DNA from: Embleya scabrispora DSM 41855
Lineage (GTDB): Bacteria > Actinomycetota > Actinomycetes > Streptomycetales > Streptomycetaceae
Assembly: GCF_000372745.1 (NCBI RefSeq)
Contig: NZ_KB889691.1
Span: 20,147-84,146, forward strand
Direction of reading: 5' to 3'
DNA length: 64,000 nt
Shown: positions 11,558 to 20,220 of the stretch, one piece after another
How the letters are laid out: every line of letters starts with the position of its first letter
Position numbering within the stretch: position 1 is the first letter of the stretch
Position numbers and translations under genes: made by a program
Notes under the pieces: model-generated
The model's database searches: none
Seen by the model: only the letters and a program-made list of their open reading frames with translations
Told to the model about the DNA's origin: nothing

Positions 11558-11947
11558 TCAACCCTCCTGAATGGCCTCGGCGTATCCGACGTCCTCGACC
11601 GGGTCGGCCCAGCACACGTCGAGAATCTGCAACTCGCGTCCGCACAGCAGTTCGGCTGTCGCTCCCGCGCACTGGGGACAGCACAGGTCCGGCGGCATGC
11701 CCACCGCCCACTCCACGGCGCACGCCGCGCAGCGGGCCCGGCCGGGGACGATCTCGATCACCAACTCGGCATCGCGCAGCACCGTTTCGGCACGCGCGAC
11801 CTCGAAGGCGAAGGCCAGTGCGTCGGGAACCACACCGGCTAGTTCCCCGACCCGCAGCCGTACGCTCAGCGCGGCGCGGTCGCCGATGCGCGCGGCAGCC
11901 GCCTCGACCTGTTCGACGGCGGCCATCGCAATCGACATCTCGTGCAT
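11558..11947 (-). CDS. hypA: Hydrogenase nickel-incorporation protein HypA
   Basis: HypA is a zinc-containing nickel chaperone of 129 residues. The N-terminal MHEMS gives the nickel-binding His2, and the zinc site is CAAC (Cys73, Cys76) plus CCPQC (around Cys90, Cys93). ATG at 11947 was chosen because nickel binding requires His at position 2; the longer reading frame would bury it. It begins the hypABFCDE block, about 190 bp after the small DUF6893-like gene. Confidence 0.94.
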   Translation of the reverse strand: MHEMSIAMAAVEQVEAAAARIGDRAALSVRLRVGELAGVVPDALAFAFEVARAETVLRDAELVIEIVPGRARCAACAVEWAVGMPPDLCCPQCAGATAELLCGRELQILDVCWADPVEDVGYAEAIQEG

Positions 11948-12139
11948 CGGCCCTCCGCTGGTTCGCCGGTCCCGCGCTTCGACCCACCGGCTCGGCCTGC
12001 CCGAGCCCGGGGCTCCATTACAGGCGCGGCCGGCGATTTGTCCCGACACCCACGCCGTGGCCGACGCCCGGCGTACACCATTCGCCGCAACCCGGTGGGG
12101 CCGGCCGGGTATCGAGCGGGCCGGCCCACGCGGGCCGGC

Positions 12140-12238
12140 CTACATGGCGCGCATCCGCAGATAGCGCTGGATGTCGGCCCGATTCACGAGCACGCCCAGC
12201 CCCAACAGAAGCACTCCGCCGATCAGGACCCTTCGCAT
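12140..12238 (-). CDS. 32-residue membrane peptide in the hydrogenase operon (DUF6893-like)
   Basis: This gene falls below usual gene-calling length. It encodes MRRVLIGGVLLLGLGVLVN followed by a basic end, RADIQRYLRMRAM. Residues 4-18 are a single hydrophobic helix. The ATG at 12238 has GGAGAGG 7 nt upstream and lies inside the last codons of the maturation protease gene, overlapping by 16 bases in another frame, so it is translationally coupled. Small proteins of this form recur in actinobacterial [NiFe] hydrogenase loci and carry the family label DUF6893 as far as I recall. The function is unknown; membrane tethering or insertion is a guess. Confidence 0.72.
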   Translation of the reverse strand: MRRVLIGGVLLLGLGVLVNRADIQRYLRMRAM

Positions 12239-12918
12239 ACCGGCACCTCTCCGGAATCGGAATCGCAACCGCGCACCGCGTCCACGGCGGCGGGTCGTGC
12301 ATCGACCGGGTCCGGCGCGTCCGGCGTACCGGCTCGCGCGCGGACCGTTGGTTCGACCGCTCGTTCGGCCGCCTGCCCGGCCGGCCGGTCGGCCTTGCGC
12401 TCGGCCGGTTCCCGGTGCCGCAGCACCCGCAGGATCAGCGCGACCGCCTCGTCCACGGCGGCCGCCACAGGCGGGCTGAGCCCCACCCGCTCGTTCAGGT
12501 CGGCCGGTTCACAGCCGACCACAAGCACCCGGCGCGGCGGCGTGCCGCCGGTGCCCGCGCTCAGCGTGCCCAGCAGTGCGAGCACCGCGTCGGGCCCCAT
12601 CCGGTGGCCGTCCAGCAGCGCCGACCCCGCTTCCACCGAGCCCGGTACGGCGGCCTCGATCAGGTACACCGTGCCCGGTTCGCCGCCGCGTGCGGTGGCG
12701 TCCACCAGGATCAACGTGTCGTAGCCTTCCAGGAGTTGGTAGGCGAGGTGCACACCGCGCACGCCGAAGTCGACCACCTCGGCGCCGGCCGGCAACTGGT
12801 GTGCGGCGATCCTGCCGACGGTCTCCACCCCGAATCCGTCATCACCGAGGAAGATGTTGCCGACCCCGGCGACGAGCACGCGCTCGACGCCGTCGGTCGG
12901 CTCGTCGCGGCCGGTCAT
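12223..12918 (-). CDS. Hydrogenase maturation protease
   Basis: HybD/HycI-type endopeptidase that removes the C-terminal extension of the large subunit after nickel is inserted. Motifs: VAGVGNIFLGDDGFGVE at the N-terminus, EVVDFGVRGVHLAY (Asp ligand) and LDGHRMGPDAVL (His ligand). At 231 residues it is longer than usual (about 150-170) because of a Pro/Ala/Arg-rich, probably disordered C-terminal tail of about 55 residues. ATG at 12918 overlaps the stop of the upstream unknown gene by 4 bases. Confidence 0.92.
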   Translation of the reverse strand: MTGRDEPTDGVERVLVAGVGNIFLGDDGFGVETVGRIAAHQLPAGAEVVDFGVRGVHLAYQLLEGYDTLILVDATARGGEPGTVYLIEAAVPGSVEAGSALLDGHRMGPDAVLALLGTLSAGTGGTPPRRVLVVGCEPADLNERVGLSPPVAAAVDEAVALILRVLRHREPAERKADRPAGQAAERAVEPTVRARAGTPDAPDPVDARPAAVDAVRGCDSDSGEVPVCEGS

Positions 12919-14324
12919 TCGTCCTCCGGGAGGGTGAGTTCGTCGGGTCGGAAGTACAGGAACCGGCCCTGTGCACGCCGGATGTCCGCGCCTGGGTCGT
13001 CCGCCACGGTCACCGCGACGTGCACCGCGCCGTCGACGTCGTGCAGCACCGCCTCGACCACCGCGTCCCGGCCGTGTAGGAACAGGTCCTGGGCGTCGGT
13101 ACGGCGCGATCCCGGCCGCAACCGCACCCGACTGCCCGCCCCAACCGAACGCCCGTCCAGCAAAACCCGATCCGAACCGGGATCGAACCCGGCGTCGCTC
13201 GCCGGATCCCACCAGGGCCGGTCGCCCCCCGACACGAACGGATCCGCCGCGTCGGGTTCGGCCAGGGTCGTCGGCGCACCCGGCCCGCTGCCCTCGCGCA
13301 GCGCCCGCACCGCGCCGTGCAGCCGGTCCCACACCTCCGGGGGCAGCGAGTCGACCAGGTCCACGGCGGCGCCCGCTCGGACGTCGGTGCCGCGCGCCTC
13401 GCGCTTCTCCCGCTCGGTCAGCGCCGACGTGCGCAGCGCGAGAATCTCGTCGATCTCGGTCGCGTCGTAGAGCGCGCCCAGGCTCTCCGGGGCCACCTGC
13501 GGGTGATCCTCCAAGATGATCGGCGAGGACAACACCACGTCGTCCCGCTCCCCGACCAGCACCGGCCAGGTCCGCAGATTGACGCACGTCGCCGCGGCGG
13601 CCCGGGCCCACTCCGGCGGATCGGTCATCGACAGGAACGACCCGGCGTCCACCCCGAGCAGCACGTGCGCCGACACCAGCGCGTAGCGCAGCGCCGCGTC
13701 CCGGTCGGCACCCGGATCCGGCGTCCAGCCGACGGTGTTCGCCACCTCGACGGTGAGTTTGAGCGTGCGGTACGGGCCGGGGATCTCGGCGGTCCGCAGC
13801 CGGATCACTCCCTCCGCCCGGGCCCGCCGGCGGACCATCCGACCGAGCACCCGGCCGTCGAGCTCGACCGCCTCGCTGTCCTCGTGCTCGTCCCGCTCGA
13901 ACGGCACGACCAGCCCATCACCGGCCAAATTCGCTACTGGCACCACGAGTTCGACCCGCTCCTCGATGCCTTCGTCCCACGGCACGAGCACCCTGTCGGG
14001 CAGTTCCAACTCGTCCACCGAGGTGAATCCGCCGTCGGGACCTGCCTGTTGCACCGTGCGTCGTCGCGCATGCAGGAAGCGCAGCTCGACCGAGAGGTTC
14101 GCGCCGTCACGCGGTTCGATCAGGCACTCGGTGCGCTGGTCGTGGTGTTCGCCGCTGCCCTGCCCCCAGGCGGGCGGCACCAGGACGCCGAACTGCCAGC
14201 GCATCCGGTTCTTGGCGGCCGAGGCCCGGTACGGGTAGAGCACGTAGCCCTCGAACAGGACGGCGTCGGCGATCTGTCGAGCGGCGGCGAACCGCTCCTC
14301 GGTGGCGAGCCCGGACGGTGTCAT
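12915..14324 (-). CDS. Conserved hydrogenase-locus protein of unknown function (469 residues)
   Basis: I do not recognise a domain. The protein is soluble, acidic and has no signal peptide or membrane segment. The N-terminus has DAVLFEGYVLYPYRASAAKN followed by RMRWQFGVLVP, and the middle has alternating strands (VELVVPVANLAGDGLVVPF). It starts ATG overlapping the DUF6084 stop (ATGA) and ends overlapping the protease start, so it is an obligate operon member. Its place between the structural genes and the protease suggests a role in assembly or electron-acceptor coupling of the group 1h enzyme; that is inference. Confidence 0.88.
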   Translation of the reverse strand: MTPSGLATEERFAAARQIADAVLFEGYVLYPYRASAAKNRMRWQFGVLVPPAWGQGSGEHHDQRTECLIEPRDGANLSVELRFLHARRRTVQQAGPDGGFTSVDELELPDRVLVPWDEGIEERVELVVPVANLAGDGLVVPFERDEHEDSEAVELDGRVLGRMVRRRARAEGVIRLRTAEIPGPYRTLKLTVEVANTVGWTPDPGADRDAALRYALVSAHVLLGVDAGSFLSMTDPPEWARAAAATCVNLRTWPVLVGERDDVVLSSPIILEDHPQVAPESLGALYDATEIDEILALRTSALTEREKREARGTDVRAGAAVDLVDSLPPEVWDRLHGAVRALREGSGPGAPTTLAEPDAADPFVSGGDRPWWDPASDAGFDPGSDRVLLDGRSVGAGSRVRLRPGSRRTDAQDLFLHGRDAVVEAVLHDVDGAVHVAVTVADDPGADIRRAQGRFLYFRPDELTLPEDE

Positions 14325-15037
14325 CGCACGATCCCCTCGGTGTCGCCGCTGCGATCCGGCGCGCGGTCGCGGCCGGCCGCGACACCGAGGATGCGCTCGG
14401 ACGCGGAGTCGGGTTCGGCCGCCGCCAGCAGGGCTCGCATCGTGGCCTCCCAGGAGGGCAGCGCATGCCGGGACCGGTAGGCGAGCAGCGCGTCCATGCC
14501 CTCGCGCGGCAGGCGCAGCCAGCCGCAGCCGGGGAAGTGCTGCTCGATCATCTCCTGCCACACGGCCACCGGCATGCGGCATACGGCCTCCTTGTGCCAG
14601 GGCACCGGTTCGACCCCGAAGCCGCCGGGGCCGGTGAACGCGGTCCCGGAGAAGAGCATCAGCAGCGGCACCTCGCCCTCGCCCAATGCGTGGAAGTAGC
14701 GGGAGGAGGCGATGTCCATGTCGTAGGTGCACGGCACCACCAGGTCCACCTCGGTCTCCCCGGTGAAGCCCGGCGCGGTCAACGCCACCTGGGCGAACCG
14801 GATCGGGTGCAGCGTGCTGCCCCAGCGGGATCGTTCGCCGAACAGCACGTCCAGCCGGTCGCCCTCGACCGCGCCGTAGCGGCGCCGGGCCGGCTCGATC
14901 CGCAGTTGCACGTGCAGCGCGAGTGCGTGCACCCGGGCCTGCTCGGCGGCGGTGATCCGCAGCCGGAAGACCAGGGTGGGGCCCGCCGCGTAGCCGTCCG
15001 CACGCACTCCGACGCAGGAGAAGTCCAACTCGGTCAC
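14321..15037 (-). CDS. DUF6084-type hydrogenase-associated protein
   Basis: A 238-residue soluble protein beginning VTELDFSCVGVRADGYAAG, with a beta-rich first half (PTLVFRLRITAAEQARVHAL, HVQLRIEPARRRYG) and a conserved centre with VDLVVPCTYDMDIASSRYF and LLMLFSGTAFTG. It matches my memory of DUF6084 proteins found only beside actinobacterial hydrogenases. GTG at 15037 overlaps the DUF5947 stop by 4 bases. No catalytic residues are evident. Its function is unknown. Confidence 0.87.
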   Translation of the reverse strand: MTELDFSCVGVRADGYAAGPTLVFRLRITAAEQARVHALALHVQLRIEPARRRYGAVEGDRLDVLFGERSRWGSTLHPIRFAQVALTAPGFTGETEVDLVVPCTYDMDIASSRYFHALGEGEVPLLMLFSGTAFTGPGGFGVEPVPWHKEAVCRMPVAVWQEMIEQHFPGCGWLRLPREGMDALLAYRSRHALPSWEATMRALLAAAEPDSASERILGVAAGRDRAPDRSGDTEGIVR

Positions 15038-15684
15038 GGCAGTTCGTCCCTTCCGGGCACCCGAGCCCGCGAGCGCACGTCGGCGAAGAACGCGGCCAGG
15101 TCGGCGCGCGCCTCGGCACCGCCGTCGAAGCCCTGCCAATGCAGTCGCATCCGGCCCACCAGCGCGTAGCAGACGTCGACCGGAACCAGGAAGCACTCGC
15201 TCGCCCCGTCGGTGCGGCGCAACAGCAGCGCCTCGACGTCGGCGTGCAGCAGTCGGGCGAGCCGACTCTCACCGAGCACCGCCTGCCACAGGTCCGGGTC
15301 CAGGTCGCTTTCGGTGGCGCCGGCCGGGCTGGGGTAGAACGCGACCAGCCGGTCCGCCGCGGCGTTGCGCAGGAAGAACGCCATCCCGACCGGAATCTGC
15401 AGGGCATCCCACGCGCCGTCGTCCAGGCTGTGGTCGGGGTCGACGAGGTAGCGCTCGGGCACGGCCCGGTGGCGACCGCCGGCCGCGCCGCGCTGCTCGA
15501 ACAACAGGGCGCAGCCGCGGCACGCGCAGGCCAGGACCCGGGCCTCGGTGTCGACGAGGTGGCGATGTCCCGGGCCGACCTCCTCGGCGCACAACTCGCA
15601 GCGTTCCGGCCGCGGTCCGGCCGGGCGGCGGAATCGGCGCAGCCCGGTCGCCGGCCGCGTACTCGTCCGGGGTGGCGCGCTCAC
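15034..15684 (-). CDS. DUF5947-type Cys-rich hydrogenase-associated protein
   Basis: A 216-residue protein whose N-terminal part carries a metal-site-like pattern: CELC (Cys29, Cys32), HRH (residues 40-42) and CACRGC (Cys53, Cys55, Cys58). The rest resembles DUF5947 (LQIPVGMAFFLRN, FYPSPAGATE, PVDVCYALVGRMRLHWQGFDGG). Zinc or iron-sulfur binding is plausible from the cysteines. The start GTG overlaps the NifU-like stop by 4 bases. It occurs in hydrogenase loci of this type, but its role has not been defined to my knowledge. Confidence 0.87.
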   Translation of the reverse strand: MSAPPRTSTRPATGLRRFRRPAGPRPERCELCAEEVGPGHRHLVDTEARVLACACRGCALLFEQRGAAGGRHRAVPERYLVDPDHSLDDGAWDALQIPVGMAFFLRNAAADRLVAFYPSPAGATESDLDPDLWQAVLGESRLARLLHADVEALLLRRTDGASECFLVPVDVCYALVGRMRLHWQGFDGGAEARADLAAFFADVRSRARVPGRDELP

Positions 15685-16214
15685 CGCGCGGCCCGAGCCG
15701 GGTCGATCCCTCGGACGCCGATCTGGAGCAGCGCGGGTTGTGCGGGCGCGGCCGGGGCCTCCTCGATCTCGACGTGCTCGATCTCGGGTGCGTAGCCGCC
15801 CAGGACACCCTCGATGGCCTCCCGCGCGCCGTCCGCGCTCGTGTTCGCGCATCCGCAGCCGCCGCTCGCGGCGGTGATCCGCAGTCGCACGCTCCGGGCG
15901 AGCTCGTCGTAGTCGAGCAGTTCGGCGCGGTGTTCCGGGTGGGCCGCGAGGCCGCGGGCGATCCGGGTCGGCACGTCGTCCGGATGCAGGTCGTGCAGGA
16001 CGAGCAGGCCGGTGACCAGTTCGTCGTCGAGCACGGCGCGCCTGTCCGTGTCGGCGTCGCGCAACAGCGCGGCCAGGCGGGTCAGGCCGGCGCCGTAGAA
16101 GTCCATCAGGGCGCGTACCAGATCCTCGGCGGCGGCCTTGCCGGCCGGGTCGGCGCTCGCGGCCAGGCGGGTGAGGATCTCCTCGACCCGCAGTCCGGTC
16201 TGTTCGGCGTTCAT
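15681..16214 (-). CDS. NifU-like protein of the hydrogenase operon
   Basis: A 177-residue protein with a helical N-terminal half (EEILTRLAASADPAGKAAAEDLV) and a C-terminal NifU-like domain (SVRLRITAASGGCGCANTS, then REAIEGVLGGYAPEIEHVEI). NifU domains bind Fe-S clusters through CxxC; here the spacing is CxC, as seen in hydrogenase-linked members. The likely role is Fe-S supply or assembly for the small subunit. ATG at 16214 overlaps the large-subunit stop by 4 bases. Confidence 0.9.
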   Translation of the reverse strand: MNAEQTGLRVEEILTRLAASADPAGKAAAEDLVRALMDFYGAGLTRLAALLRDADTDRRAVLDDELVTGLLVLHDLHPDDVPTRIARGLAAHPEHRAELLDYDELARSVRLRITAASGGCGCANTSADGAREAIEGVLGGYAPEIEHVEIEEAPAAPAQPALLQIGVRGIDPARAAR

Positions 16215-17995
16215 CCGCTCAGCCCGCTCAGGCCGGTGGGCACGTGCAGCTTCTGCAGGGTCTTGCCGTCGCCGAGGTACATGTGCACGCCGCACGGCAG
16301 ACAGGGATCGAAGCTGCGCACGGCCCGCATGATGTCGATGCCCTTGAAGTTCTCCGGGGAGTTCTCCTCGAAGATCGGCGTGTTCTGCACCGCGTCCTCG
16401 TAGGGCCCGGGGGTGCCCAGGGTGTCGCGGACGCTGGCGTTCCACGGAGTGGGCGGGTACGGGTGATAGTTGGCGATCTTCCCGTCCCGGATCACCATGT
16501 GGTGCGAGAGCACACCGCGCACGGCCTCGGTGAAGCCGACGCCGACCGCCTGGTCGGGCACTTCGAACTTCTCCCACGTCTTGGTCCGGCCCGAGCGCAC
16601 CTCTTCGAGTGCCTTCTCGGCGAAGTACACCGCCATGGCGGCCATGTACGCCTGGAAGTAGGTGCGTGCGCGGTTGCGCTCCAGGGCGTTGCTCCACTGC
16701 GGGATCTTCCACTCGAAGGTGGTCTCCGGTTTGGTCATCGACCTGGGCAGATTGATCACCACGCTGTGCCCGGTGGCTTTGACGAAGCCGGTGTCGACCA
16801 GGCCGTTGAGCGCGGTGGACCACAGCCGGGCGAGCGGGCCGCCGCCGGTGTCCAGGGCCAGGTAGTCGGTGCCGTCGAACCAGCGCGGCGACATCACCCA
16901 GCTGTAGTTGTTCTGGAAGTCCCGCTTCTGCGGTGCGGGGATGGTGTGCTGGTTCCACGGGTGGCGCGGGTCGACCGAATTGCCCAGCGGGTCGTGCGTG
17001 ACGAACTGCTCCTGGCCCTCCCAATCCTGGTAGTAGGAGCTGCCGAGCAGGATCCGGATGCCCAGGTTGATCTCGGTCAGGTCGTTGGTGATCAATTCGC
17101 CGTCCACCACGATGCCGGGGCTGACGTACATCCGCCGGCCCCAGTCGGTCATGTTGCGGTAGGTGAAGTCGCAGTGGTCGGGGTCGTTGAGCGCGCCCCA
17201 ACAGCCGAGCAACACCCGCCGCCGGCCGACCTCCTCGTAGCCGGGCAGGGCCGTGTAGAAGAAGTCGAAGAGGTCGTCGTGCAGCGGCACCACACGCTTC
17301 ATGAACTCGACGTAGCGCATCAGTCGGGACAGGTAGTCGGTGAACAACTGGACCGAGGCGACCGTGCCCACACCGCCCGGGTAGAGCGTGGAGGGGTGCA
17401 CGTGCCGGCCCTCCATCAGGCAGAACATCTCCCGGGTGTAGCGGCTGACCGCCAGCGCCTCACGGTAGAACTCACCCTCGATCGGGTTGAGCGAGCGCAT
17501 GATGTCGGCGATGGTGCGGTAGCCGTGTTCCGCGGCGTGCGGGGCCTCGGTGCGTTCGGCCAGTTCCAGCACACCGGGGTTGGTCTCGCGGACCATGCGC
17601 TCGCAGTAGTCCACCCCGACCAGGTTCTCCTGGAAGATGTTGTGGTCGAACATGTACTCGGCGGCTTCACCGAGGTTGATGATCCACTCGGCCAGGTGTG
17701 GCGGCTTGACGCCGTAGGCCATGTTCTGCGCGTAGACCGAGCAGGTGGCGTGGTTGTCGCCGCAGATACCGCAGATCCGGCTGGTGATGAAGTGCGCGTC
17801 GCGGGGGTCCTTGCCGCGCATGAACACGCTGTAGCCGCGGAAGACCGACGAGGTGCTGTAGCACTCGGCGACCCGCTTCTGCTTGAAGTCGATCTTGGTG
17901 TGGATGCCCAGACTGCCCACGATCCGGGTGATCGGATCCCAGGACATCTCGGTGAGGCCGCTGCCGTCGCCGGCCACTTTGGTCGAGGGTGCCAT
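16211..17995 (-). CDS. hhyL: [NiFe] hydrogenase large subunit, actinobacterial group 1h
   Basis: Catalytic subunit of the high-affinity, oxygen-insensitive uptake hydrogenase that oxidises atmospheric H2. Nickel ligands are in RICGICGDNH (Cys75, Cys78) and DPCLPCGVH (about Cys565, Cys568) of 594 residues. The DPCLPCGVHMYLGDG form is characteristic of group 1h (formerly group 5). About 23 residues follow the final His and should be removed by the maturation protease encoded downstream. It has no signal peptide. It lies 84 bp after hhyS and is translationally coupled to the NifU-like gene. Confidence 0.96.
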   Translation of the reverse strand: MAPSTKVAGDGSGLTEMSWDPITRIVGSLGIHTKIDFKQKRVAECYSTSSVFRGYSVFMRGKDPRDAHFITSRICGICGDNHATCSVYAQNMAYGVKPPHLAEWIINLGEAAEYMFDHNIFQENLVGVDYCERMVRETNPGVLELAERTEAPHAAEHGYRTIADIMRSLNPIEGEFYREALAVSRYTREMFCLMEGRHVHPSTLYPGGVGTVASVQLFTDYLSRLMRYVEFMKRVVPLHDDLFDFFYTALPGYEEVGRRRVLLGCWGALNDPDHCDFTYRNMTDWGRRMYVSPGIVVDGELITNDLTEINLGIRILLGSSYYQDWEGQEQFVTHDPLGNSVDPRHPWNQHTIPAPQKRDFQNNYSWVMSPRWFDGTDYLALDTGGGPLARLWSTALNGLVDTGFVKATGHSVVINLPRSMTKPETTFEWKIPQWSNALERNRARTYFQAYMAAMAVYFAEKALEEVRSGRTKTWEKFEVPDQAVGVGFTEAVRGVLSHHMVIRDGKIANYHPYPPTPWNASVRDTLGTPGPYEDAVQNTPIFEENSPENFKGIDIMRAVRSFDPCLPCGVHMYLGDGKTLQKLHVPTGLSGLSG

Positions 17996-18079
17996 CGTGT
18001 GTAGTGCCCTTCTGCGGTGTGGGACGGCGGCACGCTCGGGGCCGGCCGCGAAGTCGAGGACTGGGTGCAGGCGATCCGC

Positions 18080-19165
<1,086 letters not shown>

Positions 19166-19189
19166 GATGACGCCTCCTCGAAAGGTTAC

Positions 19190-19209
19190 GAGTCAGACAT
19201 AACGGACTC
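19190..19209. promoter_or_regulatory. Inverted repeat upstream of hhyS
   Basis: GAGTC-N10-GACTC lies 25-44 bp before the hhyS start and could be an operator or part of the promoter. The arms are only 5 bp long, so chance occurrence is possible. Confidence 0.3.
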
Positions 19210-19333
19210 TTCGAACCTTCCTATCAGCCCACCGCGTGACGCGCCTCACATCCGGGCCATCCGGGCGAGTCTCGCCACCCCCGGTTCCGCGGCGGCGCAT
19301 GGGGCCGACCCGCCGCCGCGTCACCGATCCGCG

Positions 19334-20023
19334 TCAGGACACCGGCGGTACGGGCGTGTCCGGGGTGGCGGTCCCGTCGGCCGACGGGCGGTAACGGGCC
19401 AGGAACATGTCCACGCCGCCGGTGATCAGCCGCTGGGTCAGATCGGCGTCGGGCACCGCGCCCGAGGAGCCGTAGGAGATGTGCGGCATCAGGACCAGGC
19501 CGGAGAGTTGGATCGCGGCCAACTGCACGTCGTCGATCTCGAGTTCGCCGCGCCCGACGAGTTCCGCGAGCGCCGTGCGGACGATCACGTGGAAGCGGTC
19601 CGGTCCCAGTTCGCGCCAGGTGCGGCCCAGATCGGGCAGCCGCGACATCGAGCCCATCACCACGTTGTGCAGGGTGAGCACCTCCGGCGTGGCATGACCC
19701 GCCACCCATGCCTCGCAGATCGCCACCAGATCGGCCCGGACGTCCGTCGAGGAGCCCAGCCGCTCCTCGATCAGGCGGGTGGACTCCGCGAGCGCCCGGT
19801 CCAGGATCTCGCCGACGATCGCCGTGAACAGGGCCTCCTTGCTGCCGAAGTGGTTGTAGACGGTCACCTTCGCGACGCCCGCCTCGGCGGCGATGGTGTC
19901 CATGCCCACCTGGTAGCCCTCGCGCAGGAAGGCTTGCGTGGCCGCCTCCAGGATCGCCTTGCGCTTGCGCGCCGCCCGGTCACCGGAAGGGATGCGCTTG
20001 GGGGTCTGCTCCGCTGCCCACAC
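19334..20023 (-). CDS. TetR family transcriptional regulator
   Basis: A 229-residue repressor with an N-terminal helix-turn-helix (ILEAATQAFLREGYQVGMDTIAAEAGVAKVTVYNHFGSKEAL region, residues about 25-65) and a C-terminal ligand domain (TetR_C type, with WRELGPDRFHVIVRTALAEL). GTG at 20023 was chosen because GGAG lies 8 nt upstream; the longer frame would run into the operator array. It diverges from the MFS exporter gene and probably represses it and itself through the AACTGAAC sites between them. Confidence 0.9.
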   Translation of the reverse strand: MWAAEQTPKRIPSGDRAARKRKAILEAATQAFLREGYQVGMDTIAAEAGVAKVTVYNHFGSKEALFTAIVGEILDRALAESTRLIEERLGSSTDVRADLVAICEAWVAGHATPEVLTLHNVVMGSMSRLPDLGRTWRELGPDRFHVIVRTALAELVGRGELEIDDVQLAAIQLSGLVLMPHISYGSSGAVPDADLTQRLITGGVDMFLARYRPSADGTATPDTPVPPVS

Positions 20024-20076
20024 AGTCGTGTCTCCGTTCGTCGAGCGCAGTTTAACCAATTGAACCGAACCGGTTA

Positions 20077-20088
20077 GTTCAGCTGAAC
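20077..20088. promoter_or_regulatory. Palindromic TetR-type operator near the regulator start
   Basis: GTTCAGCTGAAC is a perfect 12-bp palindrome 54 bp upstream of the TetR start. Its half-site (GTTCA/TGAAC) recurs on the exporter side at 20137-20185, supporting autoregulation. Confidence 0.6.
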
Positions 20089-20135
20089 CGTGCTGTTGGG
20101 TTTCGGTCGCGCACCGCCGCACTGTTGCGTGTGCT

Positions 20136-20185
20136 AACTGAACTGCACTGTTGAGTTCAACTGAACTCCACTGTATGGTTCAGTT
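20136..20185. promoter_or_regulatory. TetR operator array over the MFS exporter promoter
   Basis: Two near-identical 16-bp direct repeats, AACTGAACTGCACTGT (20136-20151) and AACTGAACTCCACTGT (20159-20174), lie 23 bp apart, about two helical turns. The second overlaps an inverted repeat, GAGTTCA-AC-TGAACTC (20153-20168), and a further inverted half-site GTTCAGTT lies at 20178-20185. All are in the exporter promoter. Confidence 0.6.
20151..20179 (+). promoter_or_regulatory. Candidate sigma70-type promoter of the MFS exporter
   Basis: The -35 element TTGAGT (20151-20156) and -10 element TATGGT (20174-20179) are separated by 17 bp and lie within the operator array, 42 bp before the ATG at 20221. 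Confidence 0.5.
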
Positions 20186-20220
20186 CTCGAACAAGCCACT
20201 TCCCGGAAGGGGATCAGCGC

